Positions 12,394-25,880 of a DNA stretch of 64,000 nt are shown in pieces. Under the pieces are notes generated by a model. That model was not told where the DNA came from. It searched no databases and was given only the letters and a program-made list of their open reading frames with translations. The DNA is from Astrocystis sublimbata (lineage: Eukaryota; Ascomycota; Sordariomycetes; Xylariales; Xylariaceae). The position numbers were made by a program, and so were the translations under genes. Numbering within the stretch: the stretch's first letter is position 1; the number at the start of each line of letters is the position of its first letter. Location of the stretch: assembly GCA_022453515.1 (NCBI GenBank), contig JAJNNY010000042.1:62001-126000 (forward strand), given 5' to 3'.

Positions 12394-14568
12394 TCATGTC
12401 GAAACCCATCTCTGCGCATTCCTTTGCGTCTGCGTGCCCTCGTCACCTGTGCCGCTCTTGGTCATCCTCCAGAAGAGCTCGTCCTTGACCGGATCGGAGA
12501 GCGGCTTCGTCGCCGCCTCCCACTGCTGGTGCGCGTTGGGCGCGTAGTCCGAGCTGGCGGCGGGCGACGAGTAGCGCGATGCCACGACCTCCGCGAAGGT
12601 AGAGCCCGAGCTGGCGGTGCCGGGACGGTTGGTGTTCACGAACATGTCTCGCCGGATCATGGACGATGGGACGCCTATGTTCATCTGTGGGGGGGAGGAA
12701 GGTGTTAGTGATCAAGTGAACAATTTAAACGGTGCGTCTTCAGGGGCAGGATGGGTAGCGTCAAGCTTAGATAGAAGAGCACGTCTCTTGAATTAAGAAA
12801 AAAGGGGGGAAAGGGGAACATACCTGACACATAGCCAGCGCGTACTTGACGCCGAGCTCGTTGCCGATCTTGCGCAGTCGCCCCTTCACCCACTCCCGCT
12901 GGGCAATGGTGGCGTAGTCCTGCGAGACCACGATGGTCAAATGCCACGTCAACAGGTAGCCGGCCAGCCCCTTCGGGCTGTCCTCTTGCCCGCAAGCGAA
13001 GTTTCCTAGGGTCGTCTTGACCTCCTTCCGCCGTAGGTGCCAGCCAAGGAAGTACGGCACCGCGGCAATGATGTCCGTAATAGCATCGCGGCAGACACCC
13101 GCCGCCGTGGCGTACTCGGGCGTGGTGCGGTAGTCGACGGGCGCACAGGCCCAGGCCGTGCACCGCACGATGATGGCTTGGAGGATGAGCCGGAGCGTGC
13201 GTGACGAGTTGGCCGCGCTGGCGGTCCAGACGTCGGTGTAGACGTCGACACGGCCGGGGAAGACCTCGGCATCGGCGCAGTCGCCGCTCAGCACGCTGTC
13301 TTCCCACGCCACCGTCTTGTAGTGGAACTCCTCGGGCAGGCTCTGCTGCCACGCCGCCACCTCCTGGTCGACCACCTGCGTCTTGCGGATGACCTCGAGC
13401 ATCAACTCGATGTTCTCCGGCGACTTGGGGAGGCTATCTATAAGCTGCGCGGCCTGCGCTCGCACCTCGCTTGTCTTGATCATCAGCTTCTGCACCCCCA
13501 GCGCGGTTTTGCTGAAGGCCGTGCTGTCCATCCACCAGTCCGCGCCCATGGTGGGAGCTCGGCTTGCCGTGAGACAATACACTGACTGTTGTCCGACATG
13601 TGAGCATTTATCGGCGCAGATGAAGGGAACGGGAGAGGTCGTGTTTCGCACTTACCATCAACGTGCGGACGGCGACGAACAGTTGGAATCCGATTTTGGT
13701 TCTGTTCTGCCTCTTCCCTCGGGCCTTGACCAGCTGTACCGCACCATCGACGTGCGAGCCCCAGTTGAATGCGCTGATCTGCTTGGCTGAGATGTTCTGC
13801 CATCGTCCTGTCAGTACATATCCACCCTGATAACTTTGTGAGGGGGGACTGGCTATACCTCGAACATTCCCAACAAGAGAACGGCTGCTAAGGTCGCATC
13901 TGATAACTGTGTCTCCCTATCCCGGAGGGCGACGTTGGTCCTGGCGAGGGCTATGGAGTACTCGGACAAAGCCGCATCCCAATATCTGCCCCCCGTAGCT
14001 TTCCGGTTATTTAAGAAAGTCATCGAGCATGCGTTGAAGGCATGCTGGATATGGCTGTCCGGGCCTGCTTGGTTCAGCAGCGGGAGGACGAAGTCGAGGT
14101 GCCCTACGGAGCTTCCGTCTCTCGGCATGAGAACAAAGTTAGATATGAAAAGACAGCTCGCCTGGTCTTCTACAGGCACTGTCGGAGATGTCGCCACCGC
14201 CCAGATACCTGTGACGGTGGTAGCGCTGGTTGAGGGACGGGAAGACGAGCTTGACGCGTTATCTGGATGCGCGTCGTGTCTCTCCCCCCTTTGCGCCCAG
14301 GCTTTCTTGTTAGCCCTCTTCGCCCTCCGCTCCGTGGCCTTTGTCTCGTTGCGAAAGACCAGATCGAAGTCATCCTTGTAGCCTGGGCATTGCCGCCGTG
14401 ATTTGGTGCATTGGTTGCACGTCGGCCTCGTCTCGTCACACTGATCCGGGAAGCAGGTGTCAGTCCATCTCAGCTCGTGGAGGGTTTCCGAGGCCCAAGA
14501 CAACTTGCCTTTATCCGCCTCGTCCTACACATCTGACAACCCCGAGAGGGTTTTCCGCAGTAAACCAT
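12394..14568 (-). CDS. Zn2Cys6 transcription factor
   Basis: A fungal binuclear zinc-cluster regulator, 611 aa in five exons: 14509-14568, 13859-14440, 13656-13796, 12824-13585 and 12394-12684. The start MVYCGKPSRGCQMC is typical of a widespread subfamily with a C-terminal fungal-specific regulatory domain (PF11951/DUF3468 type). The six cluster cysteines are Cys11, 14, 21, 28, 31 and 38 with x2-x6-x6-x2-x6 spacing, which is complete. A basic linker (ERRAKRANKK) and a Ser-rich stretch follow, then the helical regulatory domain. All exon joins keep frame. Intron 1 has a GC donor (AAG|GCAAGT) and falls just before Cys21. The other donors are GT. The target genes cannot be inferred; there is no biosynthetic cluster next to it, and 7 kb of gene-free DNA lies upstream. 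Confidence 0.95.
14441..14508 (-). other. GC-AG intron splitting the zinc cluster
   Basis: A 68-nt first intron of the transcription factor. The donor reads AAG|GCAAGT, which matches the known GC-AG subclass in every other position, and the acceptor is GATCAG. Removing it joins TRRIK to CDETRPTC and restores the exact zinc-cluster spacing. No GT donor nearby gives a complete cluster, so the call rests on protein conservation. Confidence 0.9.
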
Positions 14569-17500
14569 ATCGAAGACTATCGCAGCGCACTGCTATTGCA
14601 CGATCTGCCAAGGTTTCATGAACAGCCTGATAGGTATATGTCGACACCAGTATATCAGAGAGTTGAATGCTGGGATGTTCCCTTGCTCTGAGAATACTGC
14701 TGAGTTGTTCACCCAACCTGGGGGATGTGGTATCGTATTGGGTTTTGGAATATCCCACGATAAGGTCGTTTCTCTTTAAGTCAAGCGCCAGTGACTGTTG
14801 CTCGGAGTCCCAATACTTTGCTAGACCAGAGGGGTATGGCTTCATTTACCAAGGATTGTGTACCAGCATCAAACCATCGAGTATGGGGTTGCTGAACTGC
14901 CAGGACAGGCGAGCGTGACACTTGCACCCCAACACCTTGTCATATCTTATCCAACAGTACGTACGTTCCAGACAAAGCAGCAGCAATGAACGAACGCGTC
15001 TGTCTGGTATTGGTGTGGGTACTAGTTCTTGACGTGGCCCAGTGTGTTCAGGATACTTAAATTCAGGTTCAAGATCTCGAGACTGTGGCCTCAATGGCGA
15101 GAATGAAAAGATGAATTGGGAGAGTTGCTCGCTGACTAGGGTACCGGAACAGTGGTACTGAAACACGTTATTTCAAGCAAAAGGTCGATTTTAAAGTAGG
15201 CTAAATGTTCCGGTCTTTGATGCTACCCAAGGATACCGGAGGTTAAAAATGACTTGTTACCAGGGTAGTGGTGGGATGGCACCGGGGATGGGGTTAGGTA
15301 TTCATAGTCTCCGAGAATCAATAAATGCGCGGGTCAATGCAGAAGCTGTGTAGGCGGAAGGGTTGAATGTGACTGATGCGACGTGACGGTGATAAACGAA
15401 TTAGTGACAGAAGAGGCTGGTCGACTTGAGTCTGAAATAACCCTGTCCCTGTGTTGATACTCAGGTGAAAGCTGCAGACGGAGAAGTAAGGGGGAGGGGA
15501 ACAGCCTTGATCCTTGACAGGTGCACACCAAGAGTACGACGACGTATATACTACTAACACCACATATTACCTCGGGTTTGTTCTCCGCACGCAGGGTTCT
15601 GATGGCCTGGCCCTACGGAAAGAGAGTCTTGCACACCCTCTATCGAATCTGACCTCCAAGGCTCTAACGCCAACATCCGAAGATACTATTATAAGCCGAC
15701 TATCGTGATGAAAACGACCGGTTTCTCTCAGCAGTCTTGGTTTTGTGAGCCATGTTGCGGATTACAAGGTAGGCGAGAGGGCCAACTATGTTTCACTAGG
15801 TATCAGATACTTGGAACTTAGCAGTCTAGTCTCTTTACAGCTCGATAGCTTGCTCTTTATCTGCACTAGAACTCCCTCGCAGGCCCATTCATACTCCGTA
15901 CATTACAGTGTGCCCTGTGAGGACCATGAACGGCATGCGGGCTTGCCCTGATAGGCGCAACAGTCGATGAACTAGTCGCCATGCAAGCCCAGCCGAGGCC
16001 CTACCCCATCGACTTTGACTGAGTTGGGAAAGGCGTTAGATGCCACGCTTGCCACAGGGTAAAATACTTACGGAGTTACACACGCATACATACCTCTTTG
16101 CTGTAACGATCTACCATATCCTGTGTGGTATCACTAGCAGCCTTGGCGCTCAGAAACCGGTGCTGGACAGAGCATGCAGAGGTGCCCGAGCCAATGACAG
16201 TAAACACTTTGCTCTTGGTGAGGTTTCTGCTTACGTATATTTCTCATACAAGGACCACTAGACCTTAGTCGTTAATTATTCCACATAGCTTAAGATTAAG
16301 GAGAAGAGAAAAAGCATAGAAATATGATAGAACATAGCACACGAGAGCTGAAACCAGCCACGATCTCTTAGCAGGGGGTGCCAACATAACCGAAACGTGG
16401 TCACAATGTTAGCGCATCTCGCCATACAAAGAACATTCTGCGCCTAGGTCTAGTCACGTCTAACCCGGGTGTTCGGCAGGTTAGGTGATTTGCGAAATAA
16501 ATGGTGGAGGCTAGGTCTCTAAGAGCATGGGGATGGGGATGGGGGCGTCATATTACACAACAGTAACTTGAGGACCCCTCAGGCCGTTCCAATATCCAAA
16601 TATCCATGGGGGACAGAGGCACAGAGGGTGACACAGATGCCAAGCCGTCAGAGGTACGGATTGTCTTGTATCAGGTTGCCAATTGCTGTGCGAGAGCGGG
16701 TATTGCCGCCTGGGGATCGGATTGTCTCAAACTCTCAACAAGGCAATTGAGTTCAGGGTTGTACAAGCCCGCAAGGGTAGAGCGAAGGATTCAGCAAAGA
16801 TCTTCTAGATCACCCCCGACATCTGATAGCTTCACCGGGGCATCACCGTACGACTTGACTGACCGCATTATATTTCTGTGTATGGGATGGGCTGGTCGGC
16901 TGGACCAATATCAAGTCCAATGCGCGCCACCACCCACGGTGAAAGAAAGATCAACGCCTGCGGTCATGCTCCAGTGTTTGGATTAGGATAGCCGTGGCGT
17001 CGAGGCCTAGGACTGTGGCAACTTGCAAGGCTGGTGACTTCGGCCGGCATCCAGCGCTCGTATGCGCATGTTGAATGCGTGGATCGGCAGGCGGCTGCCA
17101 GTAAATAGCATTGAGATGGTCTGTCTCCTCATTGCCCCTGATAGGCATCTGCGGGCTGCACGTACCATTCCAATTTCGATCTGTAATATATTCTATTGGA
17201 TACAGTCGTAGTGAAGGTGGATGATAAATCCCTGGTGCTCTGCTGCGTGCTTCGCAAGGCTGCAAAATGATTGGCTATCGTATTCGATACTACATCATAT
17301 CAACAAGTCCACCGATTGCTTCCGATAAAAGGAATCGTACATACAACGTTCTCTAGCTTTGCGCGACTGACGTATATTGTGGCTTGCATGCCCTAAACAC
17401 ACTGCACTGCACTGCACCCCATGGGAATACCAACTAGGAGCCGATCAAATGTCGGTTGTTCGTCAGTAGCTTGATCAGATAAGGCTTACCGGACGCAGGC

Positions 17501-20500
17501 AGGCCCATGGCAGAATCCCTCCTCAACGTCTATGCGGCTTGATGTAATAGTTGACCTGGCAGACATTAGGTTCATAGGCTCACCGCAGGAACACCCTGCC
17601 GAGCTGCTTCGAGATCTATAAACGCGAAAGCAATTTCCACCAAAGAGTTTAGGAAAACAAAGTACACCCTCTCTTCTGGACTTGACTTGTCTGTAAGCAG
17701 AAGATCAGATTGAACCCAGTTCTATAGACTAGTTGTGCCTACGAATCATGAAGCTCAGAAGTCGCCCACGTTCCAAAGCGCTCCGGTTTCGCAATGGTGA
17801 GGTTTCGAATATCGATAGTCTGCCACGAGGCGCTGATCGACCAAATTACCGGAATTCAATAGGCGGGTTTTGGGCATCCTATCAGGTTGAAAGTACCTCT
17901 GGGGTAATGCCGTTGATATCAACCTATGAACAGCTGAGGCTGTGCTACTTTATATGCAGATGTGTGGTGACCATTTCGTGGGGGGTCGGCGATGGTGCGA
18001 ATGCGAAGATTGGCGATTACACATAGACATTTGACACGGTAAGCGTACTTCGTACATTAAAATTTGTCCGGGTATCGGCGTGGTGTTAGCCTTGGGCGTA
18101 GAAGAGATCCTTGGAGATAGCCAATCAAGCAACAGGCAAATCTCAACTCCGTCATTGCTCAGTCGAAGCCGGCATTATACTCACGATAATAGTATATACG
18201 AACATCTAGACGATACCGCACGCCTGGGGCACTATATTGGTATGCAGTGATCGGTTGGCGCCTGGCCTGTTCGGGAAAAGTAAGAAATGAAGACTTTGAC
18301 ACTTTTTCCTCTTAGCTCTGTAACTAACAACACTCTCTCAAGGTATTTGAGGACTATCCATCAAAGTTAAACAACAAGAACGTCCTGGCTAAATTCGAAA
18401 CTCTGCTTGTGAACCTCACATTCCTATGTTTCATCAATGCAATGATAGTCTACCTAGATATTGCTCACTTCAGTGCTATATCCTCACTGAATCTCCTTGG
18501 GTAGTACTTACTAGGCCCGTCTGATGTTGGCATATTCGGGATGCCCCTGGCTACAACAGATTCACTCGGACCCCTGACCCGGTCTCAAAGTGAAGCACGA
18601 GGCCGCCTGTTCGAAAAAAGAAAGCAGTTCGCACCTTTTCGCCCTCATGTTGCCCTTTCTCATCTAGTGTAACATCAGTGAGTAGCTGATAAAGCAACCC
18701 ATAGACGTACGTCACCTACTCGCCGAAAGTCACCTGGAGGAGTCAAAGACCACCGACCTACCAGTAGAAAGCCACCTTCTGCCACGGCGTCTAGGGTTCG
18801 GGCCGGTCTGAGGGACTATGCATATCGGAGTACGGGCATAATATGGGGTTGGCCTGTAGGTATTCTAGGATGGAGGAAGGGTCTGGGGGCCAGCAAGTTG
18901 TGGCTTCTGAGAGATCAACATATCACAGGACCCTTCCCGCCTCACGATCACATCTACTCCGTACCGTAACTGTACGGCTTCCAGTTGTCTGGCCTAGTGC
19001 TGACGCCCTTTCTCCTTGGCCGTTCGTTCCGCAAACTCCCGAGCCCATGTTTCCCCCTCATCTCGCTGCAAAGCTGCAAAACATGGAGGTACACAACCAG
19101 ACGCCATACCGTAGAGCGGTGAGATGTGGCGGCTCCAGCTACTCGTATGAGAGGTGACAGCTTTATCTATAGAGGTACACAAACAAACCACTGGATTGAG
19201 CATCTCCGGTATCATGACTGAAGGGAATCACGCGGAGCTTCCCGTAGCTAGTTATAGCAGCACAAGGGTATAGTCCCTGACTGTCGGGAGATGACATACG
19301 GCTCCTGCGGCTACCCAACCCACCACTATCGGAAGATTTTTTGTCAAGAGTTGTATGTAACTTAGTTAACAGTGGAGCGGAAACTCATCCTTGGAAAGCT
19401 GCACGAGCAATCACAGAACACCGATCCACACAGGGTACTTTCACCCTGCCCCGGCAGTCAGGCAGGCAGGTAGGCGCTTGACGTGACGAACCAGAAGAGC
19501 GAAGGCAAAAACCGAAATCCACTGACTCCTCCGGATGGTCCAACCAGGAGACAGAGTGAAAGACATAAGCTTCCATCCTGGCGGACCAGGTCGTTCGTGA
19601 ACACCGAGGGCTAGAACAATGAGCCCACGGAGGTAGGATTTGGCATGATAATCATACGAACGGAAGTTACATCTGATAACGTAATCTGCTGTATCCATCC
19701 CGCGGTACCAACACGTTTGTTCACATTTAGTACCTTGTAGAGAGCTTACCGCATCGGATGCCCCTGAGGTGAAGATGTGGGCATATAGTCCCCCATGACG
19801 TCGAGTAACAACGACAGCGGAGATGATGAACACACTCAGGCGAAGCTTCGTATGCAAAAACGACGATGAGGAAAGTACAGGCAAAACATACCTGATTCAT
19901 AGTTGCATGCAGCTCCCTTAAATATATTCGTAGGCTACCGCGGGTAGCACGTACATATGAGAGCTGATCTGTTCGTCTGATCAACGCGCATAAGAGGTAA
20001 TCTGCGTGTGGAATCTGGGTTACCTAGATAGTCTTTACATGCATAGATTCGTCTGCACATTGCATGAAATGGCTTCAGTCGAAGCCACCTGGCATAGAAA
20101 TCTAGTCCATGTAGGAAAGCGGAAGCAAGTAATCCTATTGCTCGCATATGGAAGACAAAATTGAATGCAAGAATTAAGCGTGGTGGCTGGTTAGATGAGA
20201 GAGGCCACCACAATATTCTGCACTATGGCCACCATGAGTATTGGCTATGAATCAACAAGGATCGATCGCAATCATGCCTAAGCAGGCCTACACCAAGGGG
20301 CAAAGAGTGTAACGTTGGGCTGACCTGCGTCGCTGACCTACCACTTAGGTACTGATCCCCTTACCCCTTTAGATGCAATTGCAGCTCTGTAGTTATGAAC
20401 ATTGGTCTGACATTCAGAGAAGTAATTACATTAGATTGGCTCGGATAGTTTGTTGTAAGGTGCCCCATCAGCCCGATTACAACTGAAACTTCCATTGGGA

Positions 20501-21909
20501 TAGACTCGGCGAAACAATTACCTGTGGTAACCTTGCGATCATATTCTACTCGAGATCTGGTTACATAGAAAGTCGGAAAGCCCGCTTACACACCCATAAG
20601 TGAAAACTGGCTTGTATTACCTTTCTACATCCCTGGTTTCTTCAACTTTCGTGTTATCTCTTCGTACCTAGATGAGCAGTTCAAGATGGACTATGCCTTG
20701 GTATACATACTTACGATGCCACGCAACGCAAATGCAGCACTATTTCACAACACTCTCAAAGAACACTGAATGTCATCAAGTCTTTGCCTTAATATTCTAC
20801 AATCACTTCTATATATCTACTAAATCGTGATACCTGATGAAGGAACAGAGTTCAGACAAAGCCACTCAATAAATGCTCATTCACCTGATAGCCAAAAAGC
20901 AGAGCAGAGAAGCCCTAGAACAATAGCCGATGCCTAAGTACTTTCATGTCACGTGTACATGAAATCTAACATTGTACTTTAAACTCAGTCTCAGAGTGTT
21001 TGCAGCTACTTAAATACGGAACTATAATATAGGAATATCTTGCGTTCAAGAATTAGCAATTTCAGAAATGCTGAATGAACATGGCCCTCCCGTAAGAATA
21101 CATCGACGGGGATCAGGTATTTTATTAAACCATCACCATCGCCCAATATAACCATAGTATAACTCAGTTTCTCAACATATAGTTCCTTGATTCTTACCAT
21201 CAGCGCCAACAAGACGGACATTAGATATCACGTATTACAGATATAGCTTCACGCCCACACCACGCATCCCATCCTTTCTCGCCACTTGATACCTCCTACA
21301 TGTATCCTCCGCTTATCTTTCCATCGTTATTTGCCCCGACAACGCTAAGGCACTTAACGGAGGCAGACCGATCTACTGATGATACCAAAGCAGCGAGTGA
21401 GTGATCTAACTTACCTAGTTTGGATTGAATATCTTCATCATCGACTCAACTCTCAACTAGAGGTCTGGCAACAGAAGCCAATGATTAAAATGAAAAACTT
21501 ATTGATCTTATCTGTCCTAGAATACCTATAACGCCATGCTCATGCAAATTGGCCGGGCGAGAGGGGCTCGACTTTGACCCATCCCCCTTTCTCCCGGAGC
21601 ATTATCTCTCCATCCCCCCAACTCAACTCGACTCAACTCAACTCTCAACAACTAAGCTAGGTATCTCAGAACATGTAGTAGTACTGTATGTTTGTGTTGT
21701 TACTCTCGCTGAATCTCTGGCAAGCTGGCTGGCTGACATACAGACATACAGCCAACTCGCACCCCGAACCAACGCTGTCTTTCGTTCTCTCTTTCTTTCT
21801 TTTTTCCCTCTAGGTATCTCCAACATAGTCCAACAACCCCTCCTCCTCCTCCAAGATTAAATCTCGATTAAGCCTTTCTCTTGTTCCATTCTCTAGTGCA
21901 GCCAGCAGT
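14569..21909. other. 7.3-kb gene-free interval
   Basis: The largest gap in the window. I read both strands and found no frame longer than about 150 codons and none with recognisable motifs or clear exon joins. Composition is mixed, becoming more AT-rich near 20,300-21,540. It carries the window-wide TAGGTA words but no long terminal or inverted repeats that I could see. It may hold the upstream control region of the transcription factor, non-coding transcripts or old decayed repeats; the sequence alone does not decide. Confidence 0.5.
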
Positions 21910-24900
21910 CTAGTACAGCAACTTCTGCCCCTTCTGCTTCGCAGCGACATGTCCGGTCGAGTACGCACAGTACTTATCCTTGATGGCCACGACCTGGTAG
22001 GTACCCTCGAGGCTCGCCATGACCACTTTGCTGTACCCCTCGCTCACCTCATGCCTTGTCTCGATGATCTGGCTCTTCTGCCCCTTCCTCGCGTTCGTGC
22101 TTCGCGTGTACGTAAACTCGAACGGCGGGGTACCTTCGAAATCAAAGAGGATCTCCACCTCGCTTCCCTCGTGGATATCCACCTGCACCACGCGGCCCTT
22201 GGACACGCGCACCGCAGGCATGGGGTGGATCGTACGTGTGAGGTCGACGGTCGCGCGGCACTCGCTCGCCCGGTCGCGGATGCTGGTGATTGTGAAGTCA
22301 CCGGGGGACTCGGCCACGCGGCGAAAGTTAGTCGTCTGTGACTTGGCCCGCATGTTCTTGCCCGCGAATCTGTAGTTGATTTCGAAGGGCGGGGTGCCGG
22401 AGAGGGTATATCCGATGCGCTCTCCCACACAGTAGTCCTTTCTCTGCTCTAGGGGGTAGATAGCAGGCGAGTCGTATAGCTGGAAGTGTACCACGGACCC
22501 ACCGACGTTGCTCTCGAACTGGCAGCCGCGATCGTCGCGTACTTTACGTATGCGGATTTGCTGGGAGCCGAGCTTCAGGTATTGTCGGGGAATGCGGATG
22601 TCGTAGCTATTTGTTGGGATGTTGGGTATTCTGTATACCTCTGGGTAGCTGCCGGATTGGTGTTTGATTTCGATCTCGAGGTTGAATGGGGCTTTGCCCT
22701 CTAGTTTGACGGGTATCCGCTGCTCGACCTCGTCTGCTAAGCAGGACTTGAATGTCTGGCCTGGTTTGACGAACAACGCCGATGGTTTCGGATTGACAGT
22801 CTGCTCGAGGGTAAGAGGCTGCGATCGCACCTTCTGGTTGTTGTAGAGGCTGTCAGATAGTGCCGAGAAGGTATACGAGTAGACGCCCGCCTTAGCCGTA
22901 TCCATCTGGACAGAGGCTTTGCTCAACACGGCATCAAAGTCCTTCCGAGCAACGGAAGCAGAGCCAGACTTAGGCTTTGACCGAACTTCATACTGGACAT
23001 GATAGGGGGGGGATCCTGCAACGGTGTGAGTGTACATTTCATATAACTGGCTTTCCGGGTTGGCTTACCTTTAAGAGCGACTTCGAATCCGTCGATATCC
23101 CCTTCGCAGATGTCCTTCTTGATGAATTTGTGTTGTTGATCGGTAGATTGAATAGAATCGGCCGGGACGATGGAAAGTTCAGGGCGAGGGTACCAGGTTA
23201 GTTCAAACCTGTTGGCCTTGGGATCGACGATACCAGGGCATTGTCCATCTGAGACGCGGACAATCTCGTAGATTCCTGGTTCTTGAGCTTCGATGAAATC
23301 GTTTGCCGATCTGGCTTCGCGCAGTTGCATTCCATCGGTGCTGTTGAGATTGCGATATTGTACCCACCAGGTAGGATCGCCTGATAGCTTGACGGGCAGG
23401 TTGACCTGAGCCGCCTCGACAACCGTGGCCGATCTCTTGTTTTCCAACAAACCAAAAGCGGCCCGTGGCTTTTGACGCCGCACCGATATCTTTCTTGGTG
23501 TGGCCTTGAGGAAGACCTTACAGCCGGAGCTGTCCTGTATGCTCTTTAGAGCGAGGGTGTAATCGCCGCCGGTAGACAGCGGAGGTGTTGTAATTACAAA
23601 GTGACCACTCTTAAGATCAGTCTCTTTCCTGGACCTTCTTTTGCCGTCGTGAACCAATTCCCATTCTAGGTTGAAGGGTCCGTCTCCAAGTAGTTGAACT
23701 CCAAGGCTCACTTGCTGGTCCAAGCAGGCACTCATACTACTAGTACCGTTGGTGAAGTAAGCATTGGCAGAGGGTTTGACGTCCTGCTCAAGATGGTACT
23801 CCTTCGTCAGTGGAAGCGGCACTTGATACACAGCATCGGCGAGCGATCTAAATTTGTATTCGTAGTGCCCTGCATCCCTTGGCACAAGCTCGAGCTGGTG
23901 CCGGAGATTGTGGACTTCGGCATGCTCCTTGCGAGTTCCGTGTGCGCTGATCACATCGTAGAAGACCTTGAACGGCGGGGTTCCGACCAGGTCCATGTCA
24001 ATACGTAGACCGATTGGATTTCCGGCACAGTTGTCAGGGATTTCTGTCGAATGCATTGCCAAAGTGGGCTCCAGGGGATTCAGCAGCAAGCAGGATGAGG
24101 GTTCCTCGATCTCACCCTCACACGTGTCACATGTGACAGATTTCAAGGTATAGAGCCCAGACTCAGAGACGTTGGGCTGGTCGCTCATGTTCTTACTAGT
24201 GAACGTTCCGAGCTTGACGACATCGCCATGATCACCACTCTTGGTCAGAGTATCGATAGGGGAAAAGTACCAAGTCCGTGTGTAGGAGACACCCTTCGGT
24301 ATGTCTCCAGGATTACTGATCTTAATGGGAAGCTTGGTCTGGCGGCCCTTGGCGATCTTGAGGGGATTGGTAGGGTCACAGCCCTGAAAGGTAATGCGAG
24401 GCCGTTCTCGGACAGTGAAATCTTGATACAAGTCCTTCGGCTTCGGTCGAGGTTCCTGGTCTTCGGGTTGTTCATATGACACCTCGTTACCAAAAGCATC
24501 GAATACCTTGTCCACGGAATACTGCCATTTACCAGCGTTGTTCATGGATTCGTTGAGTCCTACCGGAACCTTCTGAGCCCTGGCCCACGTGAAATCGGCG
24601 TCTTTGGCCAGCATCAAACTTGCTGAAGACTGTGAGCTCAGCAAAGGGGAGGTGAAACCGTCGGGCTGGAGGCTCTGGAAATGGAAACTGTGGTCCTTGC
24701 CGTTTATGGTGCGGCTGTAGTAAATCTTCAAAGGCGGCGTGCCCTCGACTTCCAGCGCCAAGTTGGATAATTCTCCCAGACAGCGCGTCGATGAGTCGGC
24801 GGTGCGGACCTTCGCCTTTGGACAAGGGACGATATAGGTGGGCGCAGTGAGTCTCTGAACCTCCAGCTTGTACTCATCCAAGACCTTGTTCAACCGATAC

Positions 24901-25880
24901 GCGCCGGGCTTTTTCAGGGCCACTTCGTACTGGTACGTTGTCACCACGCCATCCTCGATACATGTGGCTGACTGTTTGGTGATCTCCTTGATCTCCCTGC
25001 GACTGAGCTTTACCAGCTCTGGGACGTTGGTGTCCAGATCGAAGCGGACGAGCTCGACCTCGATAGGCACGGTGGCATTGAAGAACAGAGGAACGGTAGC
25101 CAACGGTTGATCGGGGCCCAGACAGTGTGGGTGTCGCTCGGGATTGAGAAAGGCAGACCTGATCAGTGAAACAGATTAGTGGCTGTGCGCAACGTGTTTT
25201 CAAGATGGATGAGGTGGAGGCGCTTACCCTTCAGGGAGGATGTTAATGATCTGCTTTCCCATGATGAGAGACGAGTTATGCAAGATGTTGGAAAGTTTAA
25301 CATTGTGCTCGGAGATGGCCAATTCCTTGTCGTAAAAGACCTTGAGCACAGCCAGCAGCCATCCCTGGAAAGGGAGGGGAATGTTGTACATGAGCCACCA
25401 GTCGGAGAAGACGGTGAACAGGAAGGCAGCTAGAACAAATTCCGACGACAGCTCGAGCCAGGGTATCCTCAGATGAGGGAGGGAAAAGAGGTAGACGCCA
25501 TCGATGAAGGCCCATTTGAAGAAGTAGGCGGCGTGGAAGCCGTTGTCCTGGACCTGCACGTAATCGTAGAGGCGCCATGCGAACAGGGCAATGTAAATAG
25601 CGCAGGCGTAGAAGCGCTGGGTGGGCGCGTCGATGACGGTAAGAGGTATTAAGGGCTGGCTCTCGGGCGGCGCCGGGACAGCATTTTCTGGTGCGGGAGG
25701 GAGGTTCGTTCGGTGCCGCGCATCGTGAGGGGCGGCGGCGGTGGCGGCAGTGGGAGTAGCTGTCGAATTTCTGGGATAGTTGCTGGTTGTGGAAGAGGCA
25801 GCGGGGGCGCGCTGTCGGATGCTGCCGTTGGGGGTGTCGGGGAAGCCGCCCACTCGGCCTCGCGGTGTTGCGAAACTCAT
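21910..25880 (-). CDS. POM152: Nucleoporin Pom152
   Basis: The pore-membrane nucleoporin that forms the lumenal ring around the nuclear pore complex. 1282 aa from three exons (25228-25880, 23069-25158, 21910-23015) with introns of 69 and 53 nt; the length matches fungal Pom152. The N-terminus (1-80) is disordered and faces the pore. Hydrophobic segments lie near 89-106, 118-135 and 147-166. The long remainder is the lumenal part, built of repeated Ig/cadherin-like domains. Each is marked by a recurring G-x-P-P/A-F/L motif followed by a strand, for example GTPPLKIYY, GTPPFKVFY, GDGPFNLEW, GSPPYHVQY, GKAPFNLEI, GTPPFEINY and GTPPFEFTY. The joins ILPE-GSAF and ALK-GSPPY keep these blocks intact. 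The start MSFATPRGRV is the first suitable ATG. It is divergent from the deubiquitinase gene. Confidence 0.96.

Noticed and set aside
22923..23068. Reading of POM152 straight through the second intron
   Set aside because: It breaks the repeated GxPPF-type block; splicing 23016-23068 restores GSPPYHVQY and the full lumenal domain.
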